Notes under the pieces: generated by a model | What the model saw: the letters and a program-made list of their open reading frames with translations, nothing else | Database searches by the model: none | Told to the model about the DNA's origin: nothing | Shown here: one piece after another, positions 41,548 to 51,169 of the stretch | Layout: each line of letters starts with the position of its first letter | How positions within the stretch are numbered: the stretch's first letter is position 1 | Position numbers and translations under genes: made by a program | DNA from: WRDF01 sp031552235 | GTDB taxonomy: Bacteria > Bacteroidota > Bacteroidia > Bacteroidales > Rikenellaceae | Direction of reading: 5' to 3' | DNA length: 64,000 nt | Assembly: GCA_031552235.1 (NCBI GenBank) | Contig: JAVBMR010000011.1 | Coordinates: forward strand, 1 to 64,000

Positions 41548-42324
41548 ATGAATTACGATAAATTAAACTCGATACTTGGATTTTCGGATGAAACCATCGA
41601 AAAAATAAAAGATTTCTTCAATGCGGTTTCACGGTTAAATATCAAATTGTCGAAGGATGAAAAGGCACTGTGCCGTTCGATCGGAATCGACGACCACTCG
41701 GCATCCATAATAAAGTCGTGTAACGTTTCTGAAATCACGAAGTTGCCACAATGCGACCAATACGGCAAAATGGATTTCGACAACACGGCCGATGGAATTT
41801 GTGCGTTTTATGTCGGGAAGCACGCGGAATGTACGGATGAAATTCATCGCGTGATTTATAGAAATAAACTGACGTATTTTAAAAAGGGATACAATCTGTT
41901 CTACTTCGAAGGCGATCAATACAGAGAATACTATATGGCCCTGGCAAAAGGTAAAACAGACATCGATATTTTGAAATGGAGCCAGACCAACGGAATTAAC
42001 CACGGTATCGACAATTCGGATTTGACGGCGAAAATAAAAGAATGGCGGCAAAAATACGATTTTGTGCTTTGGGGCTGCGGCAGGGACTGGCTGCAACTGT
42101 TTTTCATACACGAACAACCCAAATATGATTTTCAGTTGGGTGTTTCAAATAAAAAGTATCGCGAGAAACACAAAATGTGGGAAGAACGCACACCAAAGTT
42201 TAAGAAATTTGCCGATGAAGTTGCCGAATTCTGCCCCGATCTACTGACGCAGGTCTATGGCAGCAAAAAGAAACTTATCGAAGGGATGCAGCAAATAAAC
42301 GGCGTCTATTTATGGTGGGATTAA
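41548..42324 (+). CDS. DUF4253-domain protein, AT-rich
   Basis: A 258-residue protein. The C-terminal ~110 residues match DUF4253: ILKWSQTNGINHGIDNSDLT, VLWGCGRDWLQLFF, and FCPDLLTQVYGS...VYLWWD. The N-terminal ~120 residues are not recognisable. The gene is visibly richer in A+T than its neighbours, which suggests transfer or a different history. It starts 10 bases after the DUF4130 stop but probably is not functionally tied to it. DUF4253 often appears in toxin-immunity-like settings, though its function is not established. Confidence 0.75.
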   Translation: MNYDKLNSILGFSDETIEKIKDFFNAVSRLNIKLSKDEKALCRSIGIDDHSASIIKSCNVSEITKLPQCDQYGKMDFDNTADGICAFYVGKHAECTDEIHRVIYRNKLTYFKKGYNLFYFEGDQYREYYMALAKGKTDIDILKWSQTNGINHGIDNSDLTAKIKEWRQKYDFVLWGCGRDWLQLFFIHEQPKYDFQLGVSNKKYREKHKMWEERTPKFKKFADEVAEFCPDLLTQVYGSKKKLIEGMQQINGVYLWWD

Positions 42325-42379
42325 AAAATTAAAAAGCAATTATCTAACAGCATACCCACGGATAATCGGGATAAATAAT

Positions 42380-42387
42380 TAACTTTG
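42380..42387 (+). promoter_or_regulatory. -7 box (TAACTTTG)
   Basis: A perfect TAnnTTTG box 24 bases before the ATG of the small membrane protein and fumC operon. Confidence 0.6.
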
Positions 42388-42411
42388 CCGGTACTTTCAA
42401 AAAGCGATGAC

Positions 42412-42861
42412 ATGGGTCGAAAACTCCTGATAACCGGAGCAATATTGAACTTCATAATAGCTGCCGGACACATCGCGGCCCTGTTCTTCCTGGACAGGGC
42501 ATTCCATCTCGCCGGGCTATACCCATACATGGAACAACACGCCGACGTACCAGACTGGGTAAATTACGCGGCAACGGCAACAGTGACAATATTGTTTATC
42601 CTCATGGGGCTTTACGGGCTGTCTGGAGCGCGGGTCATCAGAAAACTGCCGCTCCTCAAACCGGGGATAGGGTTGATAACGACTGTCTGCATAGCACGCG
42701 GGGTACTCGGCCTTGCATACGAAATACTCAGCGAAAAACAGTTGCTGAGCGGAGTCGTGTTCTCGTCCGTCGCACTCTTCATTGGCTTATGCTACTTTGC
42801 CGGAGGTGCTTGGAGGTGGCACGGCAAAGGGCGCCCAAAATACTACAACACACAGGAATAA
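42412..42861 (+). CDS. Small four-helix membrane protein
   Basis: A 149-residue protein with four membrane segments (about 5-25, 50-68, 80-100, 113-132) and a short basic tail. I do not recognise a named family. The ATG at 42412 is chosen because of the promoter box just upstream. It is followed by fumC after 23 bases, so the two are probably co-transcribed. Confidence 0.7.
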   Translation: MGRKLLITGAILNFIIAAGHIAALFFLDRAFHLAGLYPYMEQHADVPDWVNYAATATVTILFILMGLYGLSGARVIRKLPLLKPGIGLITTVCIARGVLGLAYEILSEKQLLSGVVFSSVALFIGLCYFAGGAWRWHGKGRPKYYNTQE

Positions 42862-42884
42862 CGAATCTTAAATATAAACAGGCA

Positions 42885-44285
42885 ATGGAATACAGGATCG
42901 AAAAAGACACAATGGGCCAGGTGGAAGTGCCGGCAGACGCATATTACGGAGCGCAGACGCAAAGGAGCGTCGGCAACTTCAAAATAGCCCGCGACACCAA
43001 CAGGATGCCGATCGAAGTGATACGCGCGTTCGCATACCTCAAGAAAGCCGCCGCGCTCGCGAACCTCGATGCAGGAGTTCTGAGCAAAGAAAAATGCGAC
43101 CTCATAGGGCAGGTATGCGACGAGATACTCGAAAGCAAGCTGGACGACCAGTTTCCCCTCGTGGTGTGGCAGACCGGCAGCGGCACGCAGTCGAACATGA
43201 ATGTGAACGAAGTCGTGGCATACCGCGGGCATGTCCTGCACGGAGGAAAGCTCGCCGATAAGGAGAAGTTCCTCAACCCGAACGACGACGTGAACAAGTC
43301 GCAGTCGTCGAACGACACATTCCCCACCGCCATGCATATCGCGGCATATAAAATGCTGGCCGAGATCACGATTCCAGGCATCAAGAAACTGCGCGACACG
43401 CTCGACAAAAAGAGCAAGGAGTATATGCACATCGTGAAGATCGGCCGCACGCACTTTATGGACGCAACGCCGCTTACCCTTGGTCAGGAATTCTCGGGAT
43501 ACGTGTCGCAGTTAGACCACGCCCTCAAGGCAATCAATAACTCGCTCGCACATATTTCGGAACTTGCGCTCGGCGGGACTGCGGTTGGCACCGGCATAAA
43601 CACACCTGAAAACTATGACGTTAACGTAGCCAAGCACATAGCCGCGCTCACCGGCCTGCCGTTCATCACCGCCCCCAACAAATTCGAATCGCTGGCAAGC
43701 CACGACGCCATCGTCGAAGCGCACGGCGCGCTCAAAACCGCTGCCGTGAGCCTTATGAAAATAGGCAACGACATCCGCATGCTCGGATCGGGCCCGCGCG
43801 CCGGGATCGGCGAGCTTCAGCTGCCGGAAAACGAACCGGGATCGTCGATCATGCCGGGAAAAGTGAACCCCACGCAGTGCGAAGCGCTCACCATGATCGC
43901 CGCCCAGGTAATGGGCAACGACGTGGCGATATCGGTGGGCGGCTCGATGGGACAGTTCGAGCTGAACGTCTTCAAACCAATGATAATCTATAACTTCCTG
44001 CACTCGGCGCGCCTCATAGGCGAAGGCTGCATGAGCTTCGAGGAACACTGCGCCGCAGGGCTCTACCCCATCGAGGTGAACATCAAGAACCATGTGGACA
44101 ACTCGCTGATGCTCGTTACATCCCTCAACACCAAGATCGGTTACTACAAAGCCGCCGAGATAGCCCAGAAAGCGCACAAGGAACATACCACGCTCAAAGA
44201 AGCGGCTGTGGCTACGGGATACCTCACCGCCGCGGAATTCGACGAGTGGGTCGTGCCGGCGAAAATGGTCGGCAAGATAAAATAA
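42885..44285 (+). CDS. fumC: Fumarate hydratase class II
   Basis: A 466-residue iron-independent fumarase that interconverts fumarate and malate. The superfamily signature GSSIMPGKVNPTQCEAL is present, with MEYRIEKDTMGQVEVPADAY at the start, TGSGTQSNMNVNEV and SSNDTFPTAMHIA. Full length. The ATG at 42885 is chosen for the family start; the open frame continues upstream into the previous gene. Confidence 0.95.
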   Translation: MEYRIEKDTMGQVEVPADAYYGAQTQRSVGNFKIARDTNRMPIEVIRAFAYLKKAAALANLDAGVLSKEKCDLIGQVCDEILESKLDDQFPLVVWQTGSGTQSNMNVNEVVAYRGHVLHGGKLADKEKFLNPNDDVNKSQSSNDTFPTAMHIAAYKMLAEITIPGIKKLRDTLDKKSKEYMHIVKIGRTHFMDATPLTLGQEFSGYVSQLDHALKAINNSLAHISELALGGTAVGTGINTPENYDVNVAKHIAALTGLPFITAPNKFESLASHDAIVEAHGALKTAAVSLMKIGNDIRMLGSGPRAGIGELQLPENEPGSSIMPGKVNPTQCEALTMIAAQVMGNDVAISVGGSMGQFELNVFKPMIIYNFLHSARLIGEGCMSFEEHCAAGLYPIEVNIKNHVDNSLMLVTSLNTKIGYYKAAEIAQKAHKEHTTLKEAAVATGYLTAAEFDEWVVPAKMVGKIK

Positions 44286-44300
44286 TTGCGGACGGGCCTT

Positions 44301-45047
44301 ATGAAGAAAGGCATTCTGATGTCACTGTTTATGTTTTGTGCCGGGGCGGCAGCCCCGGCACAGGACTTTATGGACCAGCAGAAACGCTACCAAAGGGTAC
44401 GCGAAGCATACGAGCAAAAAGGCGAAAAGGTTGGGACGCTGTTATCGGCCAAAGGTATCGGACTGGAAAATGTAAACGTCTTATTCGTCGCCTACAAAGC
44501 CGAGAAAAAGCTGGAAGTGTGGGCGAAGAAGAAAACCGATGCCGCCTATGGCAAGTTGACCGAATACTCCGTTTGCAGAAGCTCCGGGCAGCTTGGCCCG
44601 AAACGAAAAAAGGGCGACAGGCAAGTGCCGGAAGGGTTTTACCACATAGACCGATTCAATCCGGCGAGCTCATACCACCTCTCTTTGGGCATCAACTATC
44701 CCAACAGTGCCGACAAAATCAGGAGCGGCGCAAACGACCCCGGCGGCGACATATTCATTCACGGGGCATGCGTCACCATCGGGTGTCTCCCCATGACCGA
44801 CGACAAGATCAAAGAAATCTACATCCTTGCCGTATCGGCCAGAAACAACGGCCAGAGCAAGATCCCTGTCTATATCTTTCCGTTCCGTATGGACGAGGCG
44901 AACATGAAGAAATACGCCGCGGCATACAGCGAAGACGAAGAGTTGCTGAAATTCTGGGGATCGCTGAAAAAAGGGTACGACCTGTTCACGCGCGACAAAA
45001 AGGAACTCCGAGTGCAGATAACAAGCCAAGGAGCATATTCTTTTTAA
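44301..45047 (+). CDS. L,D-transpeptidase (YkuD fold, YafK-like)
   Basis: A 248-residue exported enzyme with a signal peptide (about 1-22, ending APAQ). The catalytic motif DIFIHGACVTIGCLPMTD contains the His and Cys of the YkuD fold; GKLTEYSVCRSSGQLGPKRK and VPEGFYHIDRFNPAS are typical of the YafK/ErfK subgroup. It would cross-link peptidoglycan or process bound proteins. Second such enzyme in the window. The ATG at 44301 is used rather than an upstream TTG; it follows fumC by 15 bases. Confidence 0.88.
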   Translation: MKKGILMSLFMFCAGAAAPAQDFMDQQKRYQRVREAYEQKGEKVGTLLSAKGIGLENVNVLFVAYKAEKKLEVWAKKKTDAAYGKLTEYSVCRSSGQLGPKRKKGDRQVPEGFYHIDRFNPASSYHLSLGINYPNSADKIRSGANDPGGDIFIHGACVTIGCLPMTDDKIKEIYILAVSARNNGQSKIPVYIFPFRMDEANMKKYAAAYSEDEELLKFWGSLKKGYDLFTRDKKELRVQITSQGAYSF

Positions 45048-45081
45048 GTACTATATATGCGTATAACAGTCATTTTTGCTT

Positions 45082-45291
45082 GTTACTTTTTACTATTAAA
45101 TTCTTTTCCTCCTTGTCGCTCGGCTTTGAAAACAAGTTTTCAGGCTCTCACTCCTGCGTCGGTTGCCGTAAAAAGTAACCAAAAAGGTCTGGAAAATAAT
45201 CCTCACCTCACGTAAGACTCCTCCCTTTTAGTCGGGTTTCGCCCGTCTAACGGTCGTCGGACACCGTACATCTTGGCTTATTTTCGTCCCG
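45082..45291 (+). repeat. Intergenic repeat, family C copy 3
   Basis: GTTACTTTTTAC (45082-45093) is inverted at 45168-45179, with a 74-base insert between. The sequence from 45165 repeats the blocks of copy 1 (CCAAAAAGGTCT, CTCC..TTTTAG hairpin, TAACGGTCGTCGGACA, CTTATTTTCGTCCCG). Confidence 0.8.
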
Positions 45292-45309
45292 AATAACCGG
45301 AACCGGGCA

Positions 45310-45582
45310 CTATTTATTCCAGCGCTTCAGCGTCATCAAGTACTGCGGGAACACTATGCGGGCCTCCTCCATGGTATATTTCACGGGCGAATCCCTATTG
45401 AATTCGTCAAGGAACTGAAGGTTTGTCCCGACCATTTCATCGAGCGTCATGTCGGCAGTGAAAGCGCCGTCCTTATAGCAATAAACACAATAATCGCGGC
45501 TCGGGGAGCCGTCTTTCTCCTTTCCGAAGTGAGCCGGCTCGGTCATAGGCATACCGCAACTCTGGCAAATCAACGTTTCCAT
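45310..45582 (-). CDS. Zinc-ribbon domain protein
   Basis: A 90-residue protein. The N-terminal CQSCGMPM and later DYCVYCYKDG form a four-cysteine zinc ribbon of the type found in putative zinc-ribbon domain proteins; FTADMTLDEMVGTNLQFLDE follows, then a helical end. Function unknown. It starts four bases after the stop of the AI-2E-type gene, so they share an operon. Confidence 0.8.
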   Translation of the reverse strand: METLICQSCGMPMTEPAHFGKEKDGSPSRDYCVYCYKDGAFTADMTLDEMVGTNLQFLDEFNRDSPVKYTMEEARIVFPQYLMTLKRWNK

Positions 45583-45586
45583 AATA

Positions 45587-46717
45587 TTATTTCTCTTTTA
45601 ATTGGGGGTTATCGGTTTCGTTCTGTGCCGCCTTTCTGGAGATACCTTTAAACCCTTTTTTCTTTTTCGACCCGGTAACACACGCCACATCGGGGCTTTC
45701 CGGATCGATCAAACCGTATTCGATATAATATATCTTTATCAGCAGCAGAAATCCCGAAATCAACAACGGTCCGAAAATAATACCCCAGAAACCAAACAGG
45801 GGGATACCGATTATTACCCCGAAAACAACTATCAACGGATGTGTATGGGCGTACTTGCCAAGCAAAACAATGCGTATCACATTATCGGTATTGGCAATTA
45901 TGATCATACCATAGGCAACAATGAATATTCCCAATCCCAAATGGCCTGTCGCGACAAAATATATCGCTATCGGAACAAAGACCAAAGCCGTGCCGACCAA
46001 AGGAATAAGCCCGCAAATGGCCGTCACAAAACCCCAGAACAGATAGCTGTCGAGGCCCACGATATAATAAAGCAAACTCGAAACTACCGCCTGCCCCACC
46101 AATATCACAGGAATACCCACGGCGTTGCTGTAGATCATATTCTTTATCTCGCGCTTGAGCATCGCCAGACTCTGACCGGTAAAAGGAGAGTAAGCCAAAA
46201 TTTTGCATTCCATCTGGCGGCCACCGGCAAGCATGAAATAAAGCACCAGCAGCATCATGAACGTATTGGCCACAAAACTGTATGTCGTATTGAATATGGA
46301 ACTCAAAAAACCGGAGATCAACCCCTCGGAACGGGTTATCATTTCAGGCCCGATCATGTGGAAACCGACAAAATCATTTATCTGTGCAACAGCCGTTGTA
46401 ATGCTGTCCTTGACCCGAACGGCATCTATATCAGGGATCTGGGTCATAATGACCTTGGTGGTCCACCATCCGAACGCGCAAAGGATAAGCGAACATAAGA
46501 CCGTAATCGCCAATGCCGCAAGCCACCGTTTCCAATGATATTTCTCGACAAGACGAAACTGAAGGGTGCGGAAAACCATGTAAAGCGTTATCGCCCCCAG
46601 CAAAGACCCCAGAAAGAACATTAACTGGTCGAAAAGCACCCAGGCCATGACAAGCAATACCAAAATAAACAGTACCTGCCTGAAAAACGAATTGTAATTT
46701 TCCTTAGAAACAACCAT
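45587..46717 (-). CDS. AI-2E-family (UPF0118) transporter
   Basis: A 376-residue polytopic protein with seven or eight membrane segments. The family features are the soluble insertion after the second segment pair and the conserved end FGFWGIIFGPLLISGFLLLI; GLDSYLFWGFVTAICGLIPL is also typical. Members transport autoinducer-2 or act as sodium/proton antiporters; the true substrate here is unknown. The C-terminal tail is basic. Confidence 0.88.
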   Translation of the reverse strand: MVVSKENYNSFFRQVLFILVLLVMAWVLFDQLMFFLGSLLGAITLYMVFRTLQFRLVEKYHWKRWLAALAITVLCSLILCAFGWWTTKVIMTQIPDIDAVRVKDSITTAVAQINDFVGFHMIGPEMITRSEGLISGFLSSIFNTTYSFVANTFMMLLVLYFMLAGGRQMECKILAYSPFTGQSLAMLKREIKNMIYSNAVGIPVILVGQAVVSSLLYYIVGLDSYLFWGFVTAICGLIPLVGTALVFVPIAIYFVATGHLGLGIFIVAYGMIIIANTDNVIRIVLLGKYAHTHPLIVVFGVIIGIPLFGFWGIIFGPLLISGFLLLIKIYYIEYGLIDPESPDVACVTGSKKKKGFKGISRKAAQNETDNPQLKEK

Positions 46718-46872
46718 GTTTATATCTCCCTATTATACCGATTTAAATTTAGCAAAATATAAACACAAAATTACGGCCAATCTCAAACTTAATACGAAAA
46801 AATTAACCGTTCCTGTTGCAAAAAGAAAAATCCCGTGGTTTGGCAGTGGCGGCGGAATGATGTGGTGGCGGG

Positions 46873-47631
46873 TCAGAGATAGAGTTCTTCCGAAACATAG
46901 GCCGCGGCGCTTCCGCTGTCGGAATCGGAGAATTCCTTTGCAAGGCGCTCTACGGCAGGCCGGTATTCCGGGGATACCCGATGCAAGGCGCTGAGGAAGG
47001 CGGCGAATGCCCGCCACAAAGGACGGCAATCCACCGAAAGGAAAGAATGGTATGCGGTCAAAATTTTGTCGACGCCGATGGCAAAGGGATTGAGGTCGGA
47101 GGCTGGAGCAGAGGCAGCGTGGTTTGTGAGATTTGTGGAGGGTGCTGGGCCTGTGCCGCTATCGGCGGCCCAGGCGGCAGCGCCGGAAAGCGAGCCGTCC
47201 GAGGCAAGTCGCCGGGTAACGGAAAGCAGCACAGCGTATTGCAGCCACTCGTTATCGGCGGAAAGCCATTGCTCGATTATTTCAGGAATAATATTGCCCG
47301 CAGCGAACAAAAACGACAAATGCTCGGCGACCTCGGTATTGACGACGCCGGCCGCCCAAAAAGGAAGTTCATCCGCCGTCACAGCCCGAGGATCGGCCAC
47401 CATGATCCCGGACAGGCGCAGTTCGCGAACCTGTTGTTGGTAAAGCAGTTTACCCAACGCATGGTCGGGGGCGTAATTACCCGCGAGCGAGCGGATCGCC
47501 GGAACGCTCACGCCGTAATTCAACGGCCAAACCACTCCCCTGTCCTCCATCGAACCCGTAACGGCACCGTTGGTCTGCTTGCGCAGAACAGCCAGTATCT
47601 CAGCCATCTTCGCGGTATTGTTCATGCCCAT
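46873..47631 (-). CDS. DNA alkylation repair (AlkD-like HEAT) protein
   Basis: A 252-residue helical protein. WPLNYGVSVPAIRSLAGNYA and LLYQQQVRELRLSGIMVADP resemble the HEAT-repeat DNA alkylation repair family of Bacteroidota. Residues ~152-190 form a low-complexity Ala/Ser/Pro insert (AADSGTGPAPSTNLTNHAAS) that interrupts the helices. Whether it is an active glycosylase is unclear. The start is either the ATG at 47631 or that at 47625. Confidence 0.6.
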   Translation of the reverse strand: MGMNNTAKMAEILAVLRKQTNGAVTGSMEDRGVVWPLNYGVSVPAIRSLAGNYAPDHALGKLLYQQQVRELRLSGIMVADPRAVTADELPFWAAGVVNTEVAEHLSFLFAAGNIIPEIIEQWLSADNEWLQYAVLLSVTRRLASDGSLSGAAAWAADSGTGPAPSTNLTNHAASAPASDLNPFAIGVDKILTAYHSFLSVDCRPLWRAFAAFLSALHRVSPEYRPAVERLAKEFSDSDSGSAAAYVSEELYL

Positions 47632-47711
47632 GATCGGTTCGGTTAAACCTTTTCAAAAACGCGGCCCGGCGAAAAAGTCGCGGGCCGCAAGGTAATGCTT
47701 CAATGTTATCG

Positions 47712-48575
47712 CTATTTTGCCACGGCCACAGTTTCGCCGAACTGGTAAACCGGAATGCGCGACTTGGCAAGTTCGCCAGAAGGCCCTGTAACAGTACACT
47801 GAACGAAATCGGCAACCCTGTAATACTCAACGGTCTTAGCGCCTTTGGGGGCGGCGGCAGGCTTCACGGTCTTATCCGGCGCGAGCGACAGCACCACAGG
47901 CGTTCCGCTGAGGTCGGACTCGGGCAACAGACCGGCTGACGCCGAAAAACGGCACACGATATAATTCGTCTTATCCTTCTGGGGAATTATCTCGAATGTA
48001 CGCACCTCGAACGTTTTGCTGCTCTTTCCGAAGAAAAGCGCCATATACTCGCTCTCCATTCGGTCGAGTTCCTGCAAAGCCGCCTTCAGGCCGCCGCCGA
48101 AAACATTATCGCCAAATTCCCCCGTAACAAGCTCGAAACGGCGTTTACGGATGGAATATATCGTATTGGCCGCGTCGCGCGCCATATCCTCAAGGCCGCG
48201 TTCGGCAGAGCTGAGGCGGTCGATGTTAACATTCGGGAACTTAGGTTCATTGCGGCCGATATGTCCCGTCGCATTGCGTCTTGCCGGTTTTGCGGCGGTT
48301 GCAGGATCGGAATAAGAAATATCCGCGCGGCGCACGGTGTAGACGTCCTTATCGTTGAGCGGAGCTATCGTCCCGAGGTATTTCTGGGCAAAACGGGCGT
48401 AAGGCCCTTTGCAGATGCTCTCCTTCTCGATAACCACGCCGACCATGAGGACGGTATAAGGATAGGCGGCCGTAAATTCCGGATTGTCAAGTTTATACGC
48501 ATTAGGAAACTGGGCAGAAACCCGTGTGGCGCCAGCCAAAGCAATGGCGCAGGCTATAATTATAAATTTTTTCAT
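47712..48575 (-). CDS. DUF4831 family exported protein
   Basis: A 287-residue protein with a signal peptide (about 1-21, ending VSAQ). The body fits DUF4831: YPYTVLMVGVVIEKESICKG, ADISYSDPATAAKP, IRKRRFELVTGEFGDNVFGG, and the C-terminal VEYYRVADFVQCTVTGPSGE. It is a Bacteroidota-specific envelope protein of unknown function, predicted periplasmic or surface. Confidence 0.8.
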   Translation of the reverse strand: MKKFIIIACAIALAGATRVSAQFPNAYKLDNPEFTAAYPYTVLMVGVVIEKESICKGPYARFAQKYLGTIAPLNDKDVYTVRRADISYSDPATAAKPARRNATGHIGRNEPKFPNVNIDRLSSAERGLEDMARDAANTIYSIRKRRFELVTGEFGDNVFGGGLKAALQELDRMESEYMALFFGKSSKTFEVRTFEIIPQKDKTNYIVCRFSASAGLLPESDLSGTPVVLSLAPDKTVKPAAAPKGAKTVEYYRVADFVQCTVTGPSGELAKSRIPVYQFGETVAVAK

Positions 48576-48638
48576 ATCAACATTTTTATATGGTCGAAAT
48601 ACAAAGTTAGGATTTTTTCGCGATTTGGTTCAAACGTT

Positions 48639-49370
48639 TCAGAATTTCAAGTAAAAATCAGCCGTAAGAGCCACATATTCAGGAGAATATTCATGACGAC
48701 CGCCAAGTTCTACCGGTAATTCGTCTTCATGCGGCGCAGTCGGGGCCTGGTTGCGCCGCACAAGCTCTATCAGCGCACGTTTAGGCGGCGCCCCTGGCTT
48801 GGGGATGACCCTGGCAAGCCGGCTTGCCATAAGGTTTTGCCGTTCGGAAAGTTCCAAGAAACCGTTTAAATGTTCATACGGGATAACCACGCAGAACCTT
48901 CCGTCTTCCGCAAGGAGCGATGAGGCGGTGCGCAACAGATCTGCGTAACCGAGAGAAACCGTATGCCTTGCCGCAGTACGCGCGGAATCGGGAGGCAAGA
49001 GGGAATCGGAAAAAAACGGCGGATTTGAAACAATAAGGTCGTAACTCCTGTCGGTCGCGGCGGCGAAATGCTGGACAGGGCAGGCATGCACGACCACGCT
49101 GTCAGGCCACGGGGAAGCGGCTATGTTCGCTTTGGCCTCGGCCGCGCTGTCGGCGTCTATCTCGACGGCATCCACCGTCAACGGATTGTGTTCGCCGCGC
49201 TGGGCGAGCATCAATGCGATAAGCCCGGTTCCGGTTCCGATATCGAGCGCACGGCGATCGGAAGCACTGACGCCGCACCATGCCCCGAGCAACACTCCGT
49301 CCGTGCCGACTTTCATGGCCGACATGTCCTGTATCACGGAAAAACGCTTGAAATGGAATGGACGTGGCAT
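48639..49370 (-). CDS. trmN6: tRNA1(Val) (adenine(37)-N6)-methyltransferase
   Basis: A 243-residue class I SAM methyltransferase. It begins FHFKRFSVIQDMSAMKVGTD, has the SAM-binding ALDIGTGTGLIALMLAQR and the catalytic SNPPFFSDSL. This matches YfiC/TrmN6, which methylates A37 of tRNA1-Val. Length is normal. Confidence 0.9.
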   Translation of the reverse strand: MPRPFHFKRFSVIQDMSAMKVGTDGVLLGAWCGVSASDRRALDIGTGTGLIALMLAQRGEHNPLTVDAVEIDADSAAEAKANIAASPWPDSVVVHACPVQHFAAATDRSYDLIVSNPPFFSDSLLPPDSARTAARHTVSLGYADLLRTASSLLAEDGRFCVVIPYEHLNGFLELSERQNLMASRLARVIPKPGAPPKRALIELVRRNQAPTAPHEDELPVELGGRHEYSPEYVALTADFYLKF

Positions 49371-49391
49371 GGGGTTATTTTAAAATATACT

Positions 49392-49501
49392 GATTATCCC
49401 TTTTATCTTGCTCGGCCTTCTTCGAAGGCCGTCAGGCGCCCCTGAGGGGGGGGGAAGGGGCGCCTGAACCGACGCTCGCGACGGGAGCAGAGACTGCTTG
49501 C
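49392..49501 (-). repeat. Family B repeat, partial inverted copy
   Basis: Bases 49392-49501 are the inverse of 20023-20132 with near-identity; the loop of the CAGGCGCC hairpin is the main difference (a G-rich stretch here). It abuts the relic at 49503-49550. From 49551 to 49681 are two more hairpins (CTGACTTGC/GCAAGTCAG and GTCCGCC-type) and no gene. Confidence 0.8.
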
Positions 49502-49502
49502 A

Positions 49503-49550
49503 TCATTTCAAAAACCCGTCTATCCCCGCACCGAAGAGCGCGAATTTCAT
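49503..49550 (-). pseudogene. Relic of the TIGR02757 gene 3' end
   Basis: On the minus strand 16 codons read MKFALFGAGIDGFLK and stop. The intact gene at 49682-50452 ends YDFALFGAGVSGYLK and stop. The match covers nucleotides as well as residues and ends at both stop codons; the relic's stop is two bases from the family B repeat. Upstream homology fades within a few bases, with a one-base insertion. Confidence 0.7.
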
Positions 49551-49681
49551 AGAGTATGTAACATTTTGTCGCATTAATCTCAATTCTTAAATCTGACTTG
49601 CAAAAGCAAGTCAGGCAGTTCGCCGCCGCCCCACGCGGCGGACTGCTTCGCATTCCTACCGCCGTCGGCGAACAAACATAC

Positions 49682-50452
49682 TCATTTTAAATATCCCGAA
49701 ACCCCTGCACCGAACAGGGCGAAATCGTATTTCACGGGGTCGCTTGGGTCGAATTCGCGGAGCGAAGCCGTTATCTCCTCGACTGCCTTCCAATCGCTCT
49801 GCATGCGCGAAAGAAGCCCCAAAGCGCGGCCCATATTGCCCGAATGAACGTCGAGAGGCAGATAAAGCGCCGAAGAGGGAATGCGTTTCCACATTCCGAA
49901 ATCGACACCCCGGCCGTCGTCGCGCACCATCCACCGCAGGTACATGTTCAGGCGCTTGCACGACGCACCCTTATCTATCGACGACACATGCTTCTCGCAT
50001 CGCCGTTCATGGTCGATATCGAAAAAGCAGGAGCGGAACTCGGACAAGACCTTGCGCATATCGCCTGTCCGCTCCCACGTCTGTTCGAAAAACTCGCCAA
50101 CTCCGCCATAGCATTTTATCAGGTTGCGCAACGCGAGCACGAACGAGATGAAATCACCTCCGTTGAAAGTGCGGTGGACATATTTTTCGAGGCGCGCGAG
50201 TTCCTCCGCCGAGGCGTTCAGCGTGAAATCGAAAGGCTGTGAATCCATGTACTCCATCATGCGGCGCGCGCTCTTGACTATCGCCTTACGGTTGCCCCAG
50301 GCTATCGTAGCAGCCAAGAAACCGCTCACCTCCCTATCCTCGCGCGACGAGAAACCATGCGGGATCGATATCGGGTCGGCCTCAATGAAATCCGGCGAAT
50401 TATACTTATCGTAGAGCGTGTCGAGAAGCTCTTTTAAATCCTGCTTGTTCAT
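49682..50452 (-). CDS. TIGR02757 (DUF2400) family protein
   Basis: A 256-residue protein matching TIGR02757: VSGFLAATIAWGNRKAIVKS, RTFNGGDFISFVLALRNLI, KRLNMYLRWMVRDDGRGVDF (helix-hairpin-helix-like region) and SSALYLPLDVHSGNMGRALG. Conserved across Bacteroidota and some other phyla, function unknown; weak resemblance to base-excision glycosylases has been noted for the fold type, so a DNA-linked role is possible. A copy of its last 15 codons lies 130 bases downstream. Confidence 0.85.
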   Translation of the reverse strand: MNKQDLKELLDTLYDKYNSPDFIEADPISIPHGFSSREDREVSGFLAATIAWGNRKAIVKSARRMMEYMDSQPFDFTLNASAEELARLEKYVHRTFNGGDFISFVLALRNLIKCYGGVGEFFEQTWERTGDMRKVLSEFRSCFFDIDHERRCEKHVSSIDKGASCKRLNMYLRWMVRDDGRGVDFGMWKRIPSSALYLPLDVHSGNMGRALGLLSRMQSDWKAVEEITASLREFDPSDPVKYDFALFGAGVSGYLK

Positions 50453-50506
50453 AAACTAAATGGTAATACATGTTTGCAGTTATAATTTTTCGCTCATGAT
50501 AACCAA

Positions 50507-51166
<660 letters not shown>

Positions 51167-51169
51167 ATC

